64,000 nucleotides of DNA from Hydractinia symbiolongicarpus (GCF_029227915.1 NC_079880.1:23684501-23748500); one strand, 5' to 3'; shown: positions 22,811 through 34,618, counted from the first letter of the stretch. Program-made: numbers and translations. Notes: generated by a model from the letters alone, not told the origin.

Positions 22811-23899
22811 TTAAGAAGAAAATAAAATACAATCAGGCTGAAATAGGCTTGAAAAATAATGACAACCATTGTCATGTCAGATTGTAATGGTTCTTAGCAA
22901 AAAGCATGACAAACCTAAACACCTTACACTATTTTTAGGCTGGGTTGAAGGTCAGGCAATTTCTTTAAAATCAGTAGCTAGCTAGCTATATACGAAAAAT
23001 GTCCTGTTATGGATAAAGTTTTTCTGAGGTAATATACAGAAGTAAACCAAACATGTGCTCTGACTACATAAAGTGTCGAACGAAGACCTTGTTTATGCAT
23101 GTTTTCATATCCTGTGTTTAGCTAACAGTTTTCCCTGATTGGTTTGTTTGTGTCCAAGACCAAGAGAATGCAATAATAATAACATTATCGAATCAATATT
23201 TTTGGGAGCAACCTCATGATTTTCAATTAAAAATATATACATTTTTGCTGCTTCGCGGCTTTAAAAAATGAATGACGAATTAGTATAGCTAGCTAGCTAT
23301 TATAGCTAGCTATGCAAGCTATTTGGAAAAAGAATGCCTTGGCTACCTAAAACGAGTTACTACAGTCTAGCTCAGTTTCCAAAATTATTGCAAAGAAAAG
23401 GGGTGGTTACTATATATATTATAAAAATTAAGTAACGTAGAACGTGAAAAACACATACAATTAGTCAAAACTCGAAGCACAACACAACAACAAACAAAAC
23501 AAATGTACCACTTACTCCTCGACACTGATGTTTGAATAAACATAATATCCGTCAGCTTTCCGTTCCGTTTTTTCGGTAGCCGTGTCAATTTCTTTTCTTC
23601 CGGCCTGGTTCTTCAAATAACCGCCCCTGCGCACCCCGTCCCCCCGGCGCTAGTTGGAATCAAGTGAAAAGTACTTTCTCCAACCTCTTTACTGCCAAAA
23701 AAAGGAAAAAGAGCCCTGGGGACGAGGTTGGTGATTTGGGACAGCACCGTTGAACAAAGGATAATATCCTCGACTCAACAAATTACCACGATAAATTTTA
23801 AAAAAAAAACACATCCTTAAATAACTTGTTTTGCTAACATATACAGCGTTTATCATTCATTTGCTTTTTTTGGTGCATATTTTACCTCTCCCTATCAAT
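22811..23899. other. Spacer in unit 1 with TAGCTAGC clusters
   Basis: No supported gene. TAGCTAGCTAGCTAT occurs at about 22979 and again at about 23286-23312, palindromic runs that can fold. At 23630-23760 the base composition rises (CGCCCCTGCGCACC, CCCTGGGGACGAGG). The minus frame at 23385-23588 ends at a plausible donor (GA|GTAAGT) but shows no family motif. Confidence 0.5.
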
Positions 23900-24530
23900 T
23901 TGCAATAGAGATATGTCGTACGCTTTAACAAGGTGCACTAACTGGCAACGAAATGACTGTTCCTCATCGTCCTCTTTATCTTATACTTGCGATACTTCAG
24001 CTACTTCTTTAACTGCTGTATTTTTGATGTATCCCATATGCGACGAAATAGACTTTTTGTCTAGGACGTGTTTTCAATATCGACATCTGTTTAATCTTTA
24101 TCATCGCTGTTTAGAATTAAAGATTTTCTATAGCAATAAATACACCTGTGTGTGTTTACAATGCCTCTTTTCTTATAAATCTTTTGCAGATACTCTTGAA
24201 CCTTCTCATCAAGATTTCTTAGCAGCAAAGGTCTGCCCGATTTCTGGTTAGCAATTGAGGTAATTTCATCAGCAGCTGACAGTTGCTTCATACAAGATTC
24301 GTACTTTTTCCGAAATAACCTTGCCGTACTCTCTCCAATTTTACGAATTGCCGAGAATTTTCGTACGGCGCTAGCGTTGCCATAAATTGATGCATTTTCA
24401 TCAATCTCAATCTCTCTTCTCCTTAAGTGTGTACTTTCTTTTCTTTGGTACGCGTTGAACAGACATTTAAACTGCCTTGTACTAAGGAAGTCTAGAGACA
24501 CTTCATTTGTGGTAGGTAGTTGACCTTCTT
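23900..24530 (-). pseudogene. Pogo/Tigger-like transposase N-terminal remnant (copy 1)
   Basis: A minus-strand frame (24501-24091) with the helix-turn-helix style run of pogo-type elements: YGNASAVRKFSAIRKIGEST, then ARLFRKKYE, and SGRPLLLRNLDEKVQEYLQ followed by RGIVNTHRCI. Cnidarian pogo-like proteins often carry a K-x-GRPLLL-x-LD-x-x-VQ-x-YL signature, which is the basis of the call. Downstream, frames shift and stops appear (a piece reads MGYIKNTAVKEVAEVSQV), and no DDE catalytic part is seen. A possible acceptor TTTTTAG sits at about 24538. Confidence 0.5.
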
Positions 24531-25040
24531 TTACTAGACCTAAAAATTATATGTTTTACTGAAGCGATAAAGTTTTTTAAAGCATTTTTTTGCTTCATGT
24601 TGCTGCGCGAATACTACATAAAAAATAGTGAAATAAGGAAACAATATTAAGACGGGGCCTGTGGCCTTACAGAGAACACTTATGCCCAACTCTTACATCA
24701 TTTCATCATCCGCATTAGTCTTTAAAGTGGATTCTCTGCTACTTGAACTTTGTACCCAGGTGTTCCAGCTTTTATGACATTAGAGAGCTGGTAGTCAAGT
24801 AAGCTATAGATTGCGGAAAAAAATGCAGATTTTTATTCCACCATTTTTGACCAAACAATGATATTCTCAATCCTTTGGTTCGCACTTTCCAAAATTTTGA
24901 GGTCCTATTCTTAAACTTAAATCTGCAATCTTTTCTTTAAAAATAATTTGATCTATATTTCCTTTCTCTATTTCACAGAATAAAACTAGTTTCACGTGAG
25001 GTCAACCCTAAATTTAAGAGCGGATCAAATATTTTTTAAC
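24531..25040. other. Spacer in unit 1, nothing recognised
   Basis: About 510 AT-rich bases between the pogo-like remnant and the LINE fragment. No motif was seen. The same sequence recurs at 30715-31224. Confidence 0.5.
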
Positions 25041-25860
25041 AGTTTAAGGGCATGGCGGTTTTGAACTTTGAGAACAAAACTATCAACTATATGGGTATTC
25101 CTTTGAAGAGGAGCGAAAAAGATAAATATTTTGGGGTAACATTTGATCAAAAAATGCAATGGGAAAAGCACATTAATGACATAAATAGAAAAATACTAAT
25201 TAAATATTCTAAAATTAGAACCATTGCATCCTGTTTAACACCTCACACAAAAAACCTTTTAATTAATGCACTTGTCTTGCCATATTTCAACTACTGCTCC
25301 TCGGCATGGGCTTGTGCCACCCAAGGTAGATTGGGAAAACTAGAAAAACGATTAAAATGTGTCCGTACCTTTCTTGGGAAAGAGAGGGAATATTCAATGA
25401 ATAATTTACTCATCAAAAACGATGCCATATTAGTTTTCAAAGCCATGAATCACATTGCTCCTGATTACATGCGCTCAAAATTCCTTTTGACAAAAAACTG
25501 TCATAATCATCAAACAAGAGGAGCTTCAAAAAACAGGTTCACACTTCCCTTGGTCAACACGGAATTTGGCAAAAAAGCCTTCCCATTTAGAGCTGCAAAA
25601 GTGTGGAATAATCTTCCAGACCAAGTGACCTGTGATGGAAGTCTGCTTTCGTTTAAGACTTCCATCTCTAATGTATTTGGCAAATTCTAATGGAGATCAC
25701 TTTTTAACTTTTTAATCTATGTTATTAATTCTTTTTATTTTCAATTTTCACAGATTATAAATGTTACTATGTTTGATTGAGCTGAGGCAGTCTAAGGTTA
25801 TTATTTTATTAACTTTAAGGGCTACTATTCCAGAGTAAACATGTCCGATTTTTTGCCACC
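25041..25860 (+). mobile_element. 5'-truncated non-LTR retrotransposon (LINE) 3' end, copy 1
   Basis: An open frame at 25052-25690 encodes the C-terminal part of a LINE reverse transcriptase, past the catalytic palm. YFGVTFDQKMQWEKHI is the usual post-palm motif, with ALVLPYFNYCSSAW, then ILVFKAMNHIAPDYM, the RGASKNRFTLP stretch, FPFRAAKVWNNLP and FKTSI. About 210 codons are intact up to the stop. A short 3' tail follows with GAGCTGAGGCAGTCTAAGG. The catalytic domain and endonuclease are absent, as expected for 5' truncation during target-primed insertion. CR1/L2/RTE-like; the clade is not resolved. Confidence 0.8.
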
Positions 25861-26380
25861 CGACATATTGTGTTGAATTTTTCGTGAAAAATTTATTAGT
25901 TACGATACAAAGAAAAACTCTATTGTACTCTATTGAGTGTTTGGAGAGCTCAGGAAAAATAAAAAATTCACTTTACATTTTTGGGTTGAGACTGCCAGAG
26001 CTTTAAGTAATCGTTTCAGGCTCTAAATGTAGAATTCTAAAAAACCACGACTTTTTACTCCCATAAAAAATGAAATGCTAAAAACATCGTCGCCATTCCA
26101 CTACCTATGTTTATTATCAATTTGTACGGCTTTTTAGAGCTTTCGTGTAAGAGACATAAAATAAAGACTGCTGAAATTGAAACTCACTATTGTTATAAGT
26201 ACCACGTAAATCAGCAGAATAAAATCACTGTAATCTATTTTTAAAAAAGAAGAAAATTCAAATTTCGCAACAATTAATTTTCTCAAATTTTACGAAGAGT
26301 GATTTTCTAATAATTTTCGCGACAACTAATTCTCGCGAAATTAATTCTATTAGGGCAAAGAATTTTATAAACAAGATTGG
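25861..26380. other. Spacer at the end of unit 1, with CGCGAAATT-type repeat
   Basis: No gene. 26265-26355 carries ATTTCGCAACAATTAATTTT, TTTTCGCGACAACTAATTC and TCGCGAAATTAATTCT, a dispersed motif seen elsewhere in the window. The same stretch recurs at 32045-32564. Confidence 0.55.
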
Positions 26381-26381
26381 C

Positions 26382-27404
26382 GTTGCTGGGTAAAAATTCA
26401 CATTAGCTTTCCTTCTTCACTAACAATTTTTTTTCTTTTTGAAGTGACTAATAAAATTTTTACTTTTAGCCTTGGCTCGGCATGCAGTCATGTTGCTGCC
26501 CTTTTGTTCAAACTGGTTGCTTGTGCTACATTGGAGTTAAACAAAAAAGCTTGCACAAGCAAATTATGCTCATGGAAAAAATCTAGAAAAAGAGCACACC
26601 CTGCACCTCTGAAGCACATGAACTTCAAAAGACCAAAAAAAGCGAAGTCCTGCCTACTATAGACGAACCTTTTGAAGGTGAATTGAAAGGATTCACATCA
26701 GTGGATCCCTTGAAATTCGTAACAGAAGAGGAAAAACAACAGTGGATTTCACTCAGTCAAATTGCTCCAGATGCAGTTGTACTTAAAAATATAAGTCTGG
26801 ATTTAGGTGAATAGAGCTCGTTCAGTATATGAACAACATGTCAAACAACACCATGTTGATCTCCAAGTTGTCACAACTGCACTTCATATTGATCCAAACT
26901 TTCCATATCTTGCAGCAAGCCCTGATGGATTAGTGAAGTGCAAATGTCATGGTCAGAGTTTAGTTGAGATCAAATGCCCATTTAAATATAAAAAAAGTTT
27001 GAAGCTATGGAGAAACGATAAAAATTGTCCCATTGATAAAGCTGGGAAATTCAAAAAAAATCATGCTTCCAATTACTTCCAAGTACAACATCAAATGTTA
27101 GTAACTAAAATGAATTATTGTGACTTCTTTGTTTTTTCACAAGGAAAGCAAGAAAATGATACTTTTCTGATCAGGGTTACAAAAAATGAACCATTTTGTC
27201 GGAAACTTCGTGAAAAACTGGCCATTGTATTCGAAAAGGTTTTGTTACCAGAGCTTGTCACTCGGAAAAGTGATCCCAAGTTACTAAATGAAGAAAAGGT
27301 GTATTGCATATGCAGAAGACCATCCTTCCCACCTATGATTGGTTGTGACAATTTAGGCTCATGTGACATAGAATGGTTCCATTATTCTTGTGTGAAGATA
27401 ACAA
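26382..27404 (+). pseudogene. SWIM-YqaJ-PHD fragment (copy 2)
   Basis: Copy of 20201-21220 in duplication unit 2. It begins mid-exon at the breakpoint, so the N-terminal domain is absent. The SWIM second half, A-run frameshift, YqaJ core and PHD-like cysteines are as in copy 1. One in-frame codon is added in the YqaJ part (KNHASNYFQVQ instead of KNHAYYFQVQ), and one Ile reads Met in KHMNFKRP. Confidence 0.85.
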
Positions 27405-28788
27405 CGCCTCGTGTTGCCAACTCTTGCTCGATAAGGAATCCTCGATCAGCCAAAACAAGATCTCCATTTTCGACTAAATCCAAAAAACCACTTTTTATTG
27501 TTATTTCCTTATCAGAGACTCTACCTCCCCATCCTTCTGATAGGAAACTAACACTTCCTGTTGGAGAACATGCAACCAAATACTTGATGGTATTAGTATT
27601 CTTGTAATTAGACCATGTCTGTGCTCTGGCATTGAGATTTAATGGACGTTGTATGAATATCTCAGTGCAGTCAATGATGCAGCGACAACTTAGGTACTTT
27701 TTGAAACACTTCGGCATATGCTTACGTATAGCTTCCTTCTCAGGCCACACAATTAAAAAAAGTAAAGATTTTGATAATACTTTAAGCAAGCTTCGATAAA
27801 TTTTGGTGACCATTTTGCATGTAATTCCAAAACCTGAAAGCGATATCTTTGTTATACAAGCCAAGTTTCAATTTTACCAGGACAACAACAAGGTGATCTT
27901 TCGGTGTCAATATTCTGCTGATACGTTTCATTTTATTTTTGATAATTGCAAATACCCAGTTGAAGCGTGCTTGGTCCAATCCAGTATAAAAATAAAAATA
28001 ATTTTTGTGACTTTTCAAATGTCCATAATTTAGTTGGAATTTTCTTGACAAATTGTTTTTATTTTTTAACTGATGGATTTCAGCCATCCTGTTGACAAGT
28101 TCATTTTGGATGCTACAGTATTTTCGAGTCACTTCCTTGATGTTATTTTCTTTTTCTTTCACAACATTCTCTATTTCTGTCACTTTTTGTTTTAATTTTT
28201 CAATCTCCATATCTTGTGGGCTTAGCTCTTCCTCCTCTGGTTCCAAAACTTCACTGGGCTCTTCCACAACAGGAAGATTTGAGCGCTGCTTAACTCTCAG
28301 ACGTGCACGTTGGAATCGATCCTGTTTCTCTTTCTTTTTTTCCTCACTCATTTTTTTCCCAATTCGGTCGAAAACTGATGGCACAAAATCAGGGCTCAGT
28401 GGGTCCTTTGATTTTGATCCTACAAAAAAGAATAGAATATTCCATATATTCACAGTGACTAGATGTGCAAAACATTGACTTACTGGGAGTGAAAGAATCT
28501 CAGTGCGGTAGTAAATACGAGACAGGGAGGCCTCACCCAGAGGGGGGAAGAGGGAGTTTCAAACGTTTATGGACAAGAGAAATGAATATACATACCAGAT
28601 GTGAAATGCAGATGGCATACTTTAGCATTTCCAATTAGCTGTTCTGGCCAATCCACCCTGCCAATCGCAGTCAACCATCTTTTTCTGACGTCTGGGTATT
28701 TCTTCGAAGGAATTCGAAAAAAACCACCACTTCCATCGCCTTTCTTGCGTCTGTTCGTACAATTCGGTACACAGCAACTATCAGGCAT
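27382..28788 (-). pseudogene. THAP-DDE transposase (copy 2, broken)
   Basis: Translated segments are identical to those of copy 1. THAP exon 28788-28596, second exon from 28419, the same frame slip near 27829 and the same truncated end at 27382. The right terminus of the transposon, GAAATTCGTC, ends at 28992 followed by TA. Confidence 0.85.
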
Positions 28789-28994
28789 CCTTCCACAATC
28801 AGTACTTCAACGTTTACGACGAATATTTTAAATAATTTTAAGTTTTTTCTCTCTAACTATCACAACACGTCTTCCCTCTTCGATAACTTCCTTATGAAAG
28901 AACGAAGGCGCGGCTAATGTTTTGCCTGTCGATTTTTACGGCAAGCCGCGCATGCGCAGAAGTGCCGAAAAATGTAAACATTGAAATTCGTCTA

Positions 28995-30083
28995 TTAAGA
29001 AGAAAATAAAATACAATCAGGCTGAAATAGGCTTGAAAAATAATGACAACCATTGTCATGTCAGATTGTAATGGTTCTTAGCAAAAAGCATGACAAACCT
29101 AAACACCTTACACTATTTTTAGGCTGGGTTGAAGGTCAGGCAATTTCTTTAAAATCAGTAGCTAGCTAGCTATATACGAAAAATGTCCTGTTATGGATAA
29201 AGTTTTTCTGAGGTAATATACAGAAGTAAACCAAACATGTGCTCTGACTACATAAAGTGTCGAACGAAGACCTTGTTTATGCATGTTTTCATATCCTGTG
29301 TTTAGCTAACAGTTTTCCCTGATTGGTTTGTTTGTGTCCAAGACCAAGAGAATGCAATAATAATAACATTATCGAATCAATATTTTTGGGAGCAACCTCA
29401 TGATTTTCAATTAAAAATATATACATTTTTGCTGCTTCGCGGCTTTAAAAAATGAATGACGAATTAGTATAGCTAGCTAGCTATTATAGCTAGCTATGCA
29501 AGCTATTTGGAAAAAGAATGCCTTGGCTACCTAAAACGAGTTACTACAGTCTAGCTCAGTTTCCAAAATTATTGCAAAGAAAAGGGGTGGTTACTATATA
29601 TATTATAAAAATTAAGTAACGTAGAACGTGAAAAACACATACAATTAGTCAAAACTCGAAGCACAACACAACAACAAACAAAACAAATGTACCACTTACT
29701 CCTCGACACTGATGTTTGAATAAACATAATATCCGTCAGCTTTCCGTTCCGTTTTTTCGGTAGCCGTGTCAATTTCTTTTCTTCCGGCCTGGTTCTTCAA
29801 ATAACCGCCCCTGCGCACCCCGTCCCCCCGGCGCTAGTTGGAATCAAGTGAAAAGTACTTTCTCCAACCTCTTTACTGCCAAAAAAAGGAAAAAGAGCCC
29901 TGGGGACGAGGTTGGTGATTTGGGACAGCACCGTTGAACAAAGGATAATATCCTCGACTCAACAAATTACCACGATAAATTTTAAAAAAAAAACACATCC
30001 TTAAATAACTTGTTTTGCTAACATATACAGCGTTTATCATTCATTTGCTTTTTTTGGTGCATATTTTACCTCTCCCTATCAAT
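28995..30083. other. Spacer in unit 2 with TAGCTAGC clusters
   Basis: Copy of 22811-23899, with the same palindromic TAGCTAGC runs at about 29163 and 29470 and no supported gene. Confidence 0.5.
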
Positions 30084-30714
30084 TTGCAATAGAGATATGT
30101 CGTACGCTTTAACAAGGTGCACTAACTGGCAACGAAATGACTGTTCCTCATCGTCCTCTTTATCTTATACTTGCGATACTTCAGCTACTTCTTTAACTGC
30201 TGTATTTTTGATGTATCCCATATGCGACGAAATAGACTTTTTGTCTAGGACGTGTTTTCAATATCGACATCTGTTTAATCTTTATCATCGCTGTTTAGAA
30301 TTAAAGATTTTCTATAGCAATAAATACACCTGTGTGTGTTTACAATGCCTCTTTTCTTATAAATCTTTTGCAGATACTCTTGAACCTTCTCATCAAGATT
30401 TCTTAGCAGCAAAGGTCTGCCCGATTTCTGGTTAGCAATTGAGGTAATTTCATCAGCAGCTGACAGTTGCTTCATACAAGATTCGTACTTTTTCCGAAAT
30501 AACCTTGCCGTACTCTCTCCAATTTTACGAATTGCCGAGAATTTTCGTACGGCGCTAGCGTTGCCATAAATTGATGCATTTTCATCAATCTCAATCTCTC
30601 TTCTCCTTAAGTGTGTACTTTCTTTTCTTTGGTACGCGTTGAACAGACATTTAAACTGCCTTGTACTAAGGAAGTCTAGAGACACTTCATTTGTGGTAGG
30701 TAGTTGACCTTCTT
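30084..30714 (-). pseudogene. Pogo/Tigger-like transposase remnant (copy 2)
   Basis: Copy of 23900-24530 in duplication unit 2. The readable frame at 30685-30275 is identical in translation. Confidence 0.5.
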
Positions 30715-31224
30715 TTACTAGACCTAAAAATTATATGTTTTACTGAAGCGATAAAGTTTTTTAAAGCATTTTTTTGCTTCATGTTGCTGCGCGAATACTA
30801 CATAAAAAATAGTGAAATAAGGAAACAATATTAAGACGGGGCCTGTGGCCTTACAGAGAACACTTATGCCCAACTCTTACATCATTTCATCATCCGCATT
30901 AGTCTTTAAAGTGGATTCTCTGCTACTTGAACTTTGTACCCAGGTGTTCCAGCTTTTATGACATTAGAGAGCTGGTAGTCAAGTAAGCTATAGATTGCGG
31001 AAAAAAATGCAGATTTTTATTCCACCATTTTTGACCAAACAATGATATTCTCAATCCTTTGGTTCGCACTTTCCAAAATTTTGAGGTCCTATTCTTAAAC
31101 TTAAATCTGCAATCTTTTCTTTAAAAATAATTTGATCTATATTTCCTTTCTCTATTTCACAGAATAAAACTAGTTTCACGTGAGGTCAACCCTAAATTTA
31201 AGAGCGGATCAAATATTTTTTAAC

Positions 31225-32044
31225 AGTTTAAGGGCATGGCGGTTTTGAACTTTGAGAACAAAACTATCAACTATATGGGTATTCCTTTGAAGAGGAGCGA
31301 AAAAGATAAATATTTTGGGGTAACATTTGATCAAAAAATGCAATGGGAAAAGCACATTAATGACATAAATAGAAAAATACTAATTAAATATTCTAAAATT
31401 AGAACCATTGCATCCTGTTTAACACCTCACACAAAAAACCTTTTAATTAATGCACTTGTCTTGCCATATTTCAACTACTGCTCCTCGGCATGGGCTTGTG
31501 CCACCCAAGGTAGATTGGGAAAACTAGAAAAACGATTAAAATGTGTCCGTACCTTTCTTGGGAAAGAGAGGGAATATTCAATGAATAATTTACTCATCAA
31601 AAACGATGCCATATTAGTTTTCAAAGCCATGAATCACATTGCTCCTGATTACATGCGCTCAAAATTCCTTTTGACAAAAAACTGTCATAATCATCAAACA
31701 AGAGGAGCTTCAAAAAACAGGTTCACACTTCCCTTGGTCAACACGGAATTTGGCAAAAAAGCCTTCCCATTTAGAGCTGCAAAAGTGTGGAATAATCTTC
31801 CAGACCAAGTGACCTGTGATGGAAGTCTGCTTTCGTTTAAGACTTCCATCTCTAATGTATTTGGCAAATTCTAATGGAGATCACTTTTTAACTTTTTAAT
31901 CTATGTTATTAATTCTTTTTATTTTCAATTTTCACAGATTATAAATGTTACTATGTTTGATTGAGCTGAGGCAGTCTAAGGTTATTATTTTATTAACTTT
32001 AAGGGCTACTATTCCAGAGTAAACATGTCCGATTTTTTGCCACC
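31225..32044 (+). mobile_element. 5'-truncated LINE 3' end, copy 2
   Basis: Copy of the 25.05-25.86 kb fragment in duplication unit 2. The open frame 31236-31874 is identical in translation. Confidence 0.8.
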
Positions 32045-32564
32045 CGACATATTGTGTTGAATTTTTCGTGAAAAATTTATTAGTTACGATACAAAGAAAA
32101 ACTCTATTGTACTCTATTGAGTGTTTGGAGAGCTCAGGAAAAATAAAAAATTCACTTTACATTTTTGGGTTGAGACTGCCAGAGCTTTAAGTAATCGTTT
32201 CAGGCTCTAAATGTAGAATTCTAAAAAACCACGACTTTTTACTCCCATAAAAAATGAAATGCTAAAAACATCGTCGCCATTCCACTACCTATGTTTATTA
32301 TCAATTTGTACGGCTTTTTAGAGCTTTCGTGTAAGAGACATAAAATAAAGACTGCTGAAATTGAAACTCACTATTGTTATAAGTACCACGTAAATCAGCA
32401 GAATAAAATCACTGTAATCTATTTTTAAAAAAGAAGAAAATTCAAATTTCGCAACAATTAATTTTCTCAAATTTTACGAAGAGTGATTTTCTAATAATTT
32501 TCGCGACAACTAATTCTCGCGAAATTAATTCTATTAGGGCAAAGAATTTTATAAACAAGATTGG

Positions 32565-32925
32565 AAATTTTTATAAAAGAGGCAACTGGTGAGCAAAAGC
32601 CACGAAACAAGAAAGCTCGAAGTCTCGAAACCAAGAGAAGTGAAAAATGGCAAACACAGAAGTTATAAAAAATAACAGATCTGTTTTTGCCAATTTATTT
32701 TTGCGTATATTTTTGCGCTGATAAATCTGTGTTGAAAATTTTCATAAAAGACACAACTGATGAGCAAACGCCACGAAACAAGAAAGCTTAAAGACAGGAA
32801 ACAAAGAGAAGGGAAAAAATGACAAACACAAAAGTTATAAAAAAAAGTATTTATTTTTGCCAATTTATTTTTGGGTAAATTTTTGCGCTAAAAAATCTCT
32901 AATAAAATTCGCGAAATTTGCAAAA
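32565..32925. repeat. Diverged tandem repeat of about 170 bp, two copies
   Basis: The first copy starts AAATTTTTATAAAAGAGGCA and the second (from about 32735) AAAATTTTCATAAAAGACAC. Both then read GAGCAAA-GCCACGAAACAAG, AAAGCT and AAGTTATAAAAAA. Both end in TTTTGCCAATTTATTTTTG and TTTTGCGCT. The copies are about 170 bases apart. The tail carries the CGCGAAATT motif. Confidence 0.8.
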
Positions 32926-33754
32926 ACTTTTAAGCAACAGTTAAAAATTTCAAGAAGAGATACCTAAGCAAAATGGCGACTTTATCTTGCTTATGAACTT
33001 TTTAAAAGTTTCATGTTGTTTATAAAAACAACGGGCATATTCTTTAAATGAAGATAAATTTCGACAAAATTTTTTTATTTGATGCTTATTTAAAAAATAT
33101 TTTAAATGCAGCAGTGCAGATATATACCTTAAAAAAGAATTTTGGTGGGAAAAATTATTGCAGAACTTATTTTACTTCTTAAAAAGTAGGCCAAAGCTAA
33201 ACAATCGGAAATTAGGTTTCGCATAATTTTTTTTAAAAAAAGTATAGCAAAAACATTCAAAATCCTGGAAAACAGTAAGAGAAATTTTATATTATGTATT
33301 TTACAACTTTTTTTGCATAAAGCGTTCAAAATGCAAGAAATTGTTCCCCATTTTATTGAAGATTATTTATTTAGCATTGCTAATTTTATTATTGTTTGTT
33401 ATTATTGTTCTGTTGATTCGCTATAAGTTAAAAGTATTATCAAAATTACTATCAGCTGTATTTTAATATATACAAAAATATAAAATGGAATTACACTTTA
33501 TCATAAATGACTGAAAGACACCCCAAGTGGTCGATTGAGACTTTAATTTTGAGAAGACGTATCTACATATACATTCTAAGCCAAGAACTGGGGAAAAAAT
33601 TAAGAAAGGTTTTTTGCACTTTAAAGTATTTTTAAGCAACAATTAATCAAACTCTGTTTCTGACACTGTTGACTATTACTGTGGTTTTTTCTGTTTAAAG
33701 GCGGAATCTTGATTGGGGGAACTTATACAGTCATTTACGTTAAATAATTTTATG
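32926..33754. other. Region downstream of the SLC25A51-like gene
   Basis: AT-rich and without a supported gene. It should contain the 3' UTR of the carrier gene on minus. The short frame at 33129-33329 is not supported. Confidence 0.5.
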
Positions 33755-34618
33755 CTAGCATTCTAAACTATTCAAAACTTTCATAAAATATTCGTAAGAA
33801 GCATTAATGATTCCCCACGACAACAGAGAGCGTGAAAAATTTAGATTTACACCTAAATACATCTTTCGTAAGCTCTGTCCTCGCATATTATAGATTTCTT
33901 TGAAAGTACATACAATGCTTTTATGTTCAACTCCAAGTCTTTTTTGCATATTCGATTTGACAACATTCAGAGGGTAAGCCAGCGTACTGATTGTGGCCCC
34001 AAGAACAGCACCGCTAACAAAATCCTCAACAAAATCCTGAAGACTAGAGTGGACTTCTGGCAGAAAAGCTTTGATTGGTTCACGAAATAAGAAAAATAAG
34101 GCCGTACTTGGGCCGTTTCTCAGTAAAATAGCTGTGTAGCCACGATAATATTCTCTAAAGTTATGATGCTTATTAATTTTTAAAAATGCATGCACTGTAT
34201 TTTGGACACGCACATAGTTCTTATGCTCAGATATAGCTAACAATGTCTGAATGCGTTCTAACGGAGTCAACACAGATTCTAGTGTACCAGCTAACATGGC
34301 TGAAACCACTGTTACTGTTGTGGTATTAGCATGTGGATATTTCTCTAGAATTTTTTTTCGCAATGAATGATAACTACCAAACATGATGGATAGACTGGCC
34401 CCTTTCTGCAGTAATGGAGGACCAACACCTCTGTATAATTTACACAAGCCTTCTCTTTTGAGTTGCTGAAATCCAGTAAAAACAGTGATACCATCCACCT
34501 GTTGTCTTATCATTAACTTGTATGCAGGAAATGTTATCAATATATTGACAGCAGCTGCTCCAGCACCAGCTACATATTCATGCCACTCTTTTTCAATTTT
34601 AATGCCATTCTTGCTCAT
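33755..34618 (-). CDS. SLC25A51: Mitochondrial carrier, SLC25A51-type (NAD transporter family)
   Basis: 287 residues in a single coding exon. Vertebrate SLC25A51 and SLC25A52 (about 297 residues) import NAD+ across the inner mitochondrial membrane, and the same role is inferred here. Three carrier repeats carry signature-like motifs: FPAYKLMIRQQ (residues 30-40, degenerate as in the vertebrate protein), TPLERIQTLL (118-127) and YPLNVVKSNMQ (215-225). Family-specific stretches include LYRGVGPPLLQK, EYYRGYTAILLRNG, and the C-terminal FSRSLLSWGIINASYEYFMK, which closely follows the SLC25A51 end. The start is the first ATG; a likely acceptor (TTTTTTTAG) lies about 18 bases upstream, so the 5' UTR is probably spliced. 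Other SLC25 members are less likely given the first repeat. Confidence 0.88.
   Translation of the reverse strand: MSKNGIKIEKEWHEYVAGAGAAAVNILITFPAYKLMIRQQVDGITVFTGFQQLKREGLCKLYRGVGPPLLQKGASLSIMFGSYHSLRKKILEKYPHANTTTVTVVSAMLAGTLESVLTPLERIQTLLAISEHKNYVRVQNTVHAFLKINKHHNFREYYRGYTAILLRNGPSTALFFLFREPIKAFLPEVHSSLQDFVEDFVSGAVLGATISTLAYPLNVVKSNMQKRLGVEHKSIVCTFKEIYNMRGQSLRKMYLGVNLNFSRSLLSWGIINASYEYFMKVLNSLEC

Larger units (their letters stand above)
20200..26380. repeat. Tandem segmental duplication, unit 1 (6,181 bp)
   Basis: Begins CGTTGCTGGGTAAAAATTC inside the SWIM exon of the transposon and ends ACAAGATTGG. The next unit repeats the whole sequence. By eye the two differ by very little: A to G in CACATAAACT/CACATGAACT (near 20439/26620) and a 3-base insertion near 27067. 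Confidence 0.95.
26381..32564. repeat. Tandem segmental duplication, unit 2 (6,184 bp)
   Basis: Second copy, joined directly to unit 1 (ATTGG|CGTTGCTGGG). Its ISL2EU copy lacks the left end and the first 0.9 kb of the element, since the breakpoint lies inside the SWIM exon. All inner lesions of copy 1 recur here, so they predate the duplication. Confidence 0.95.
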
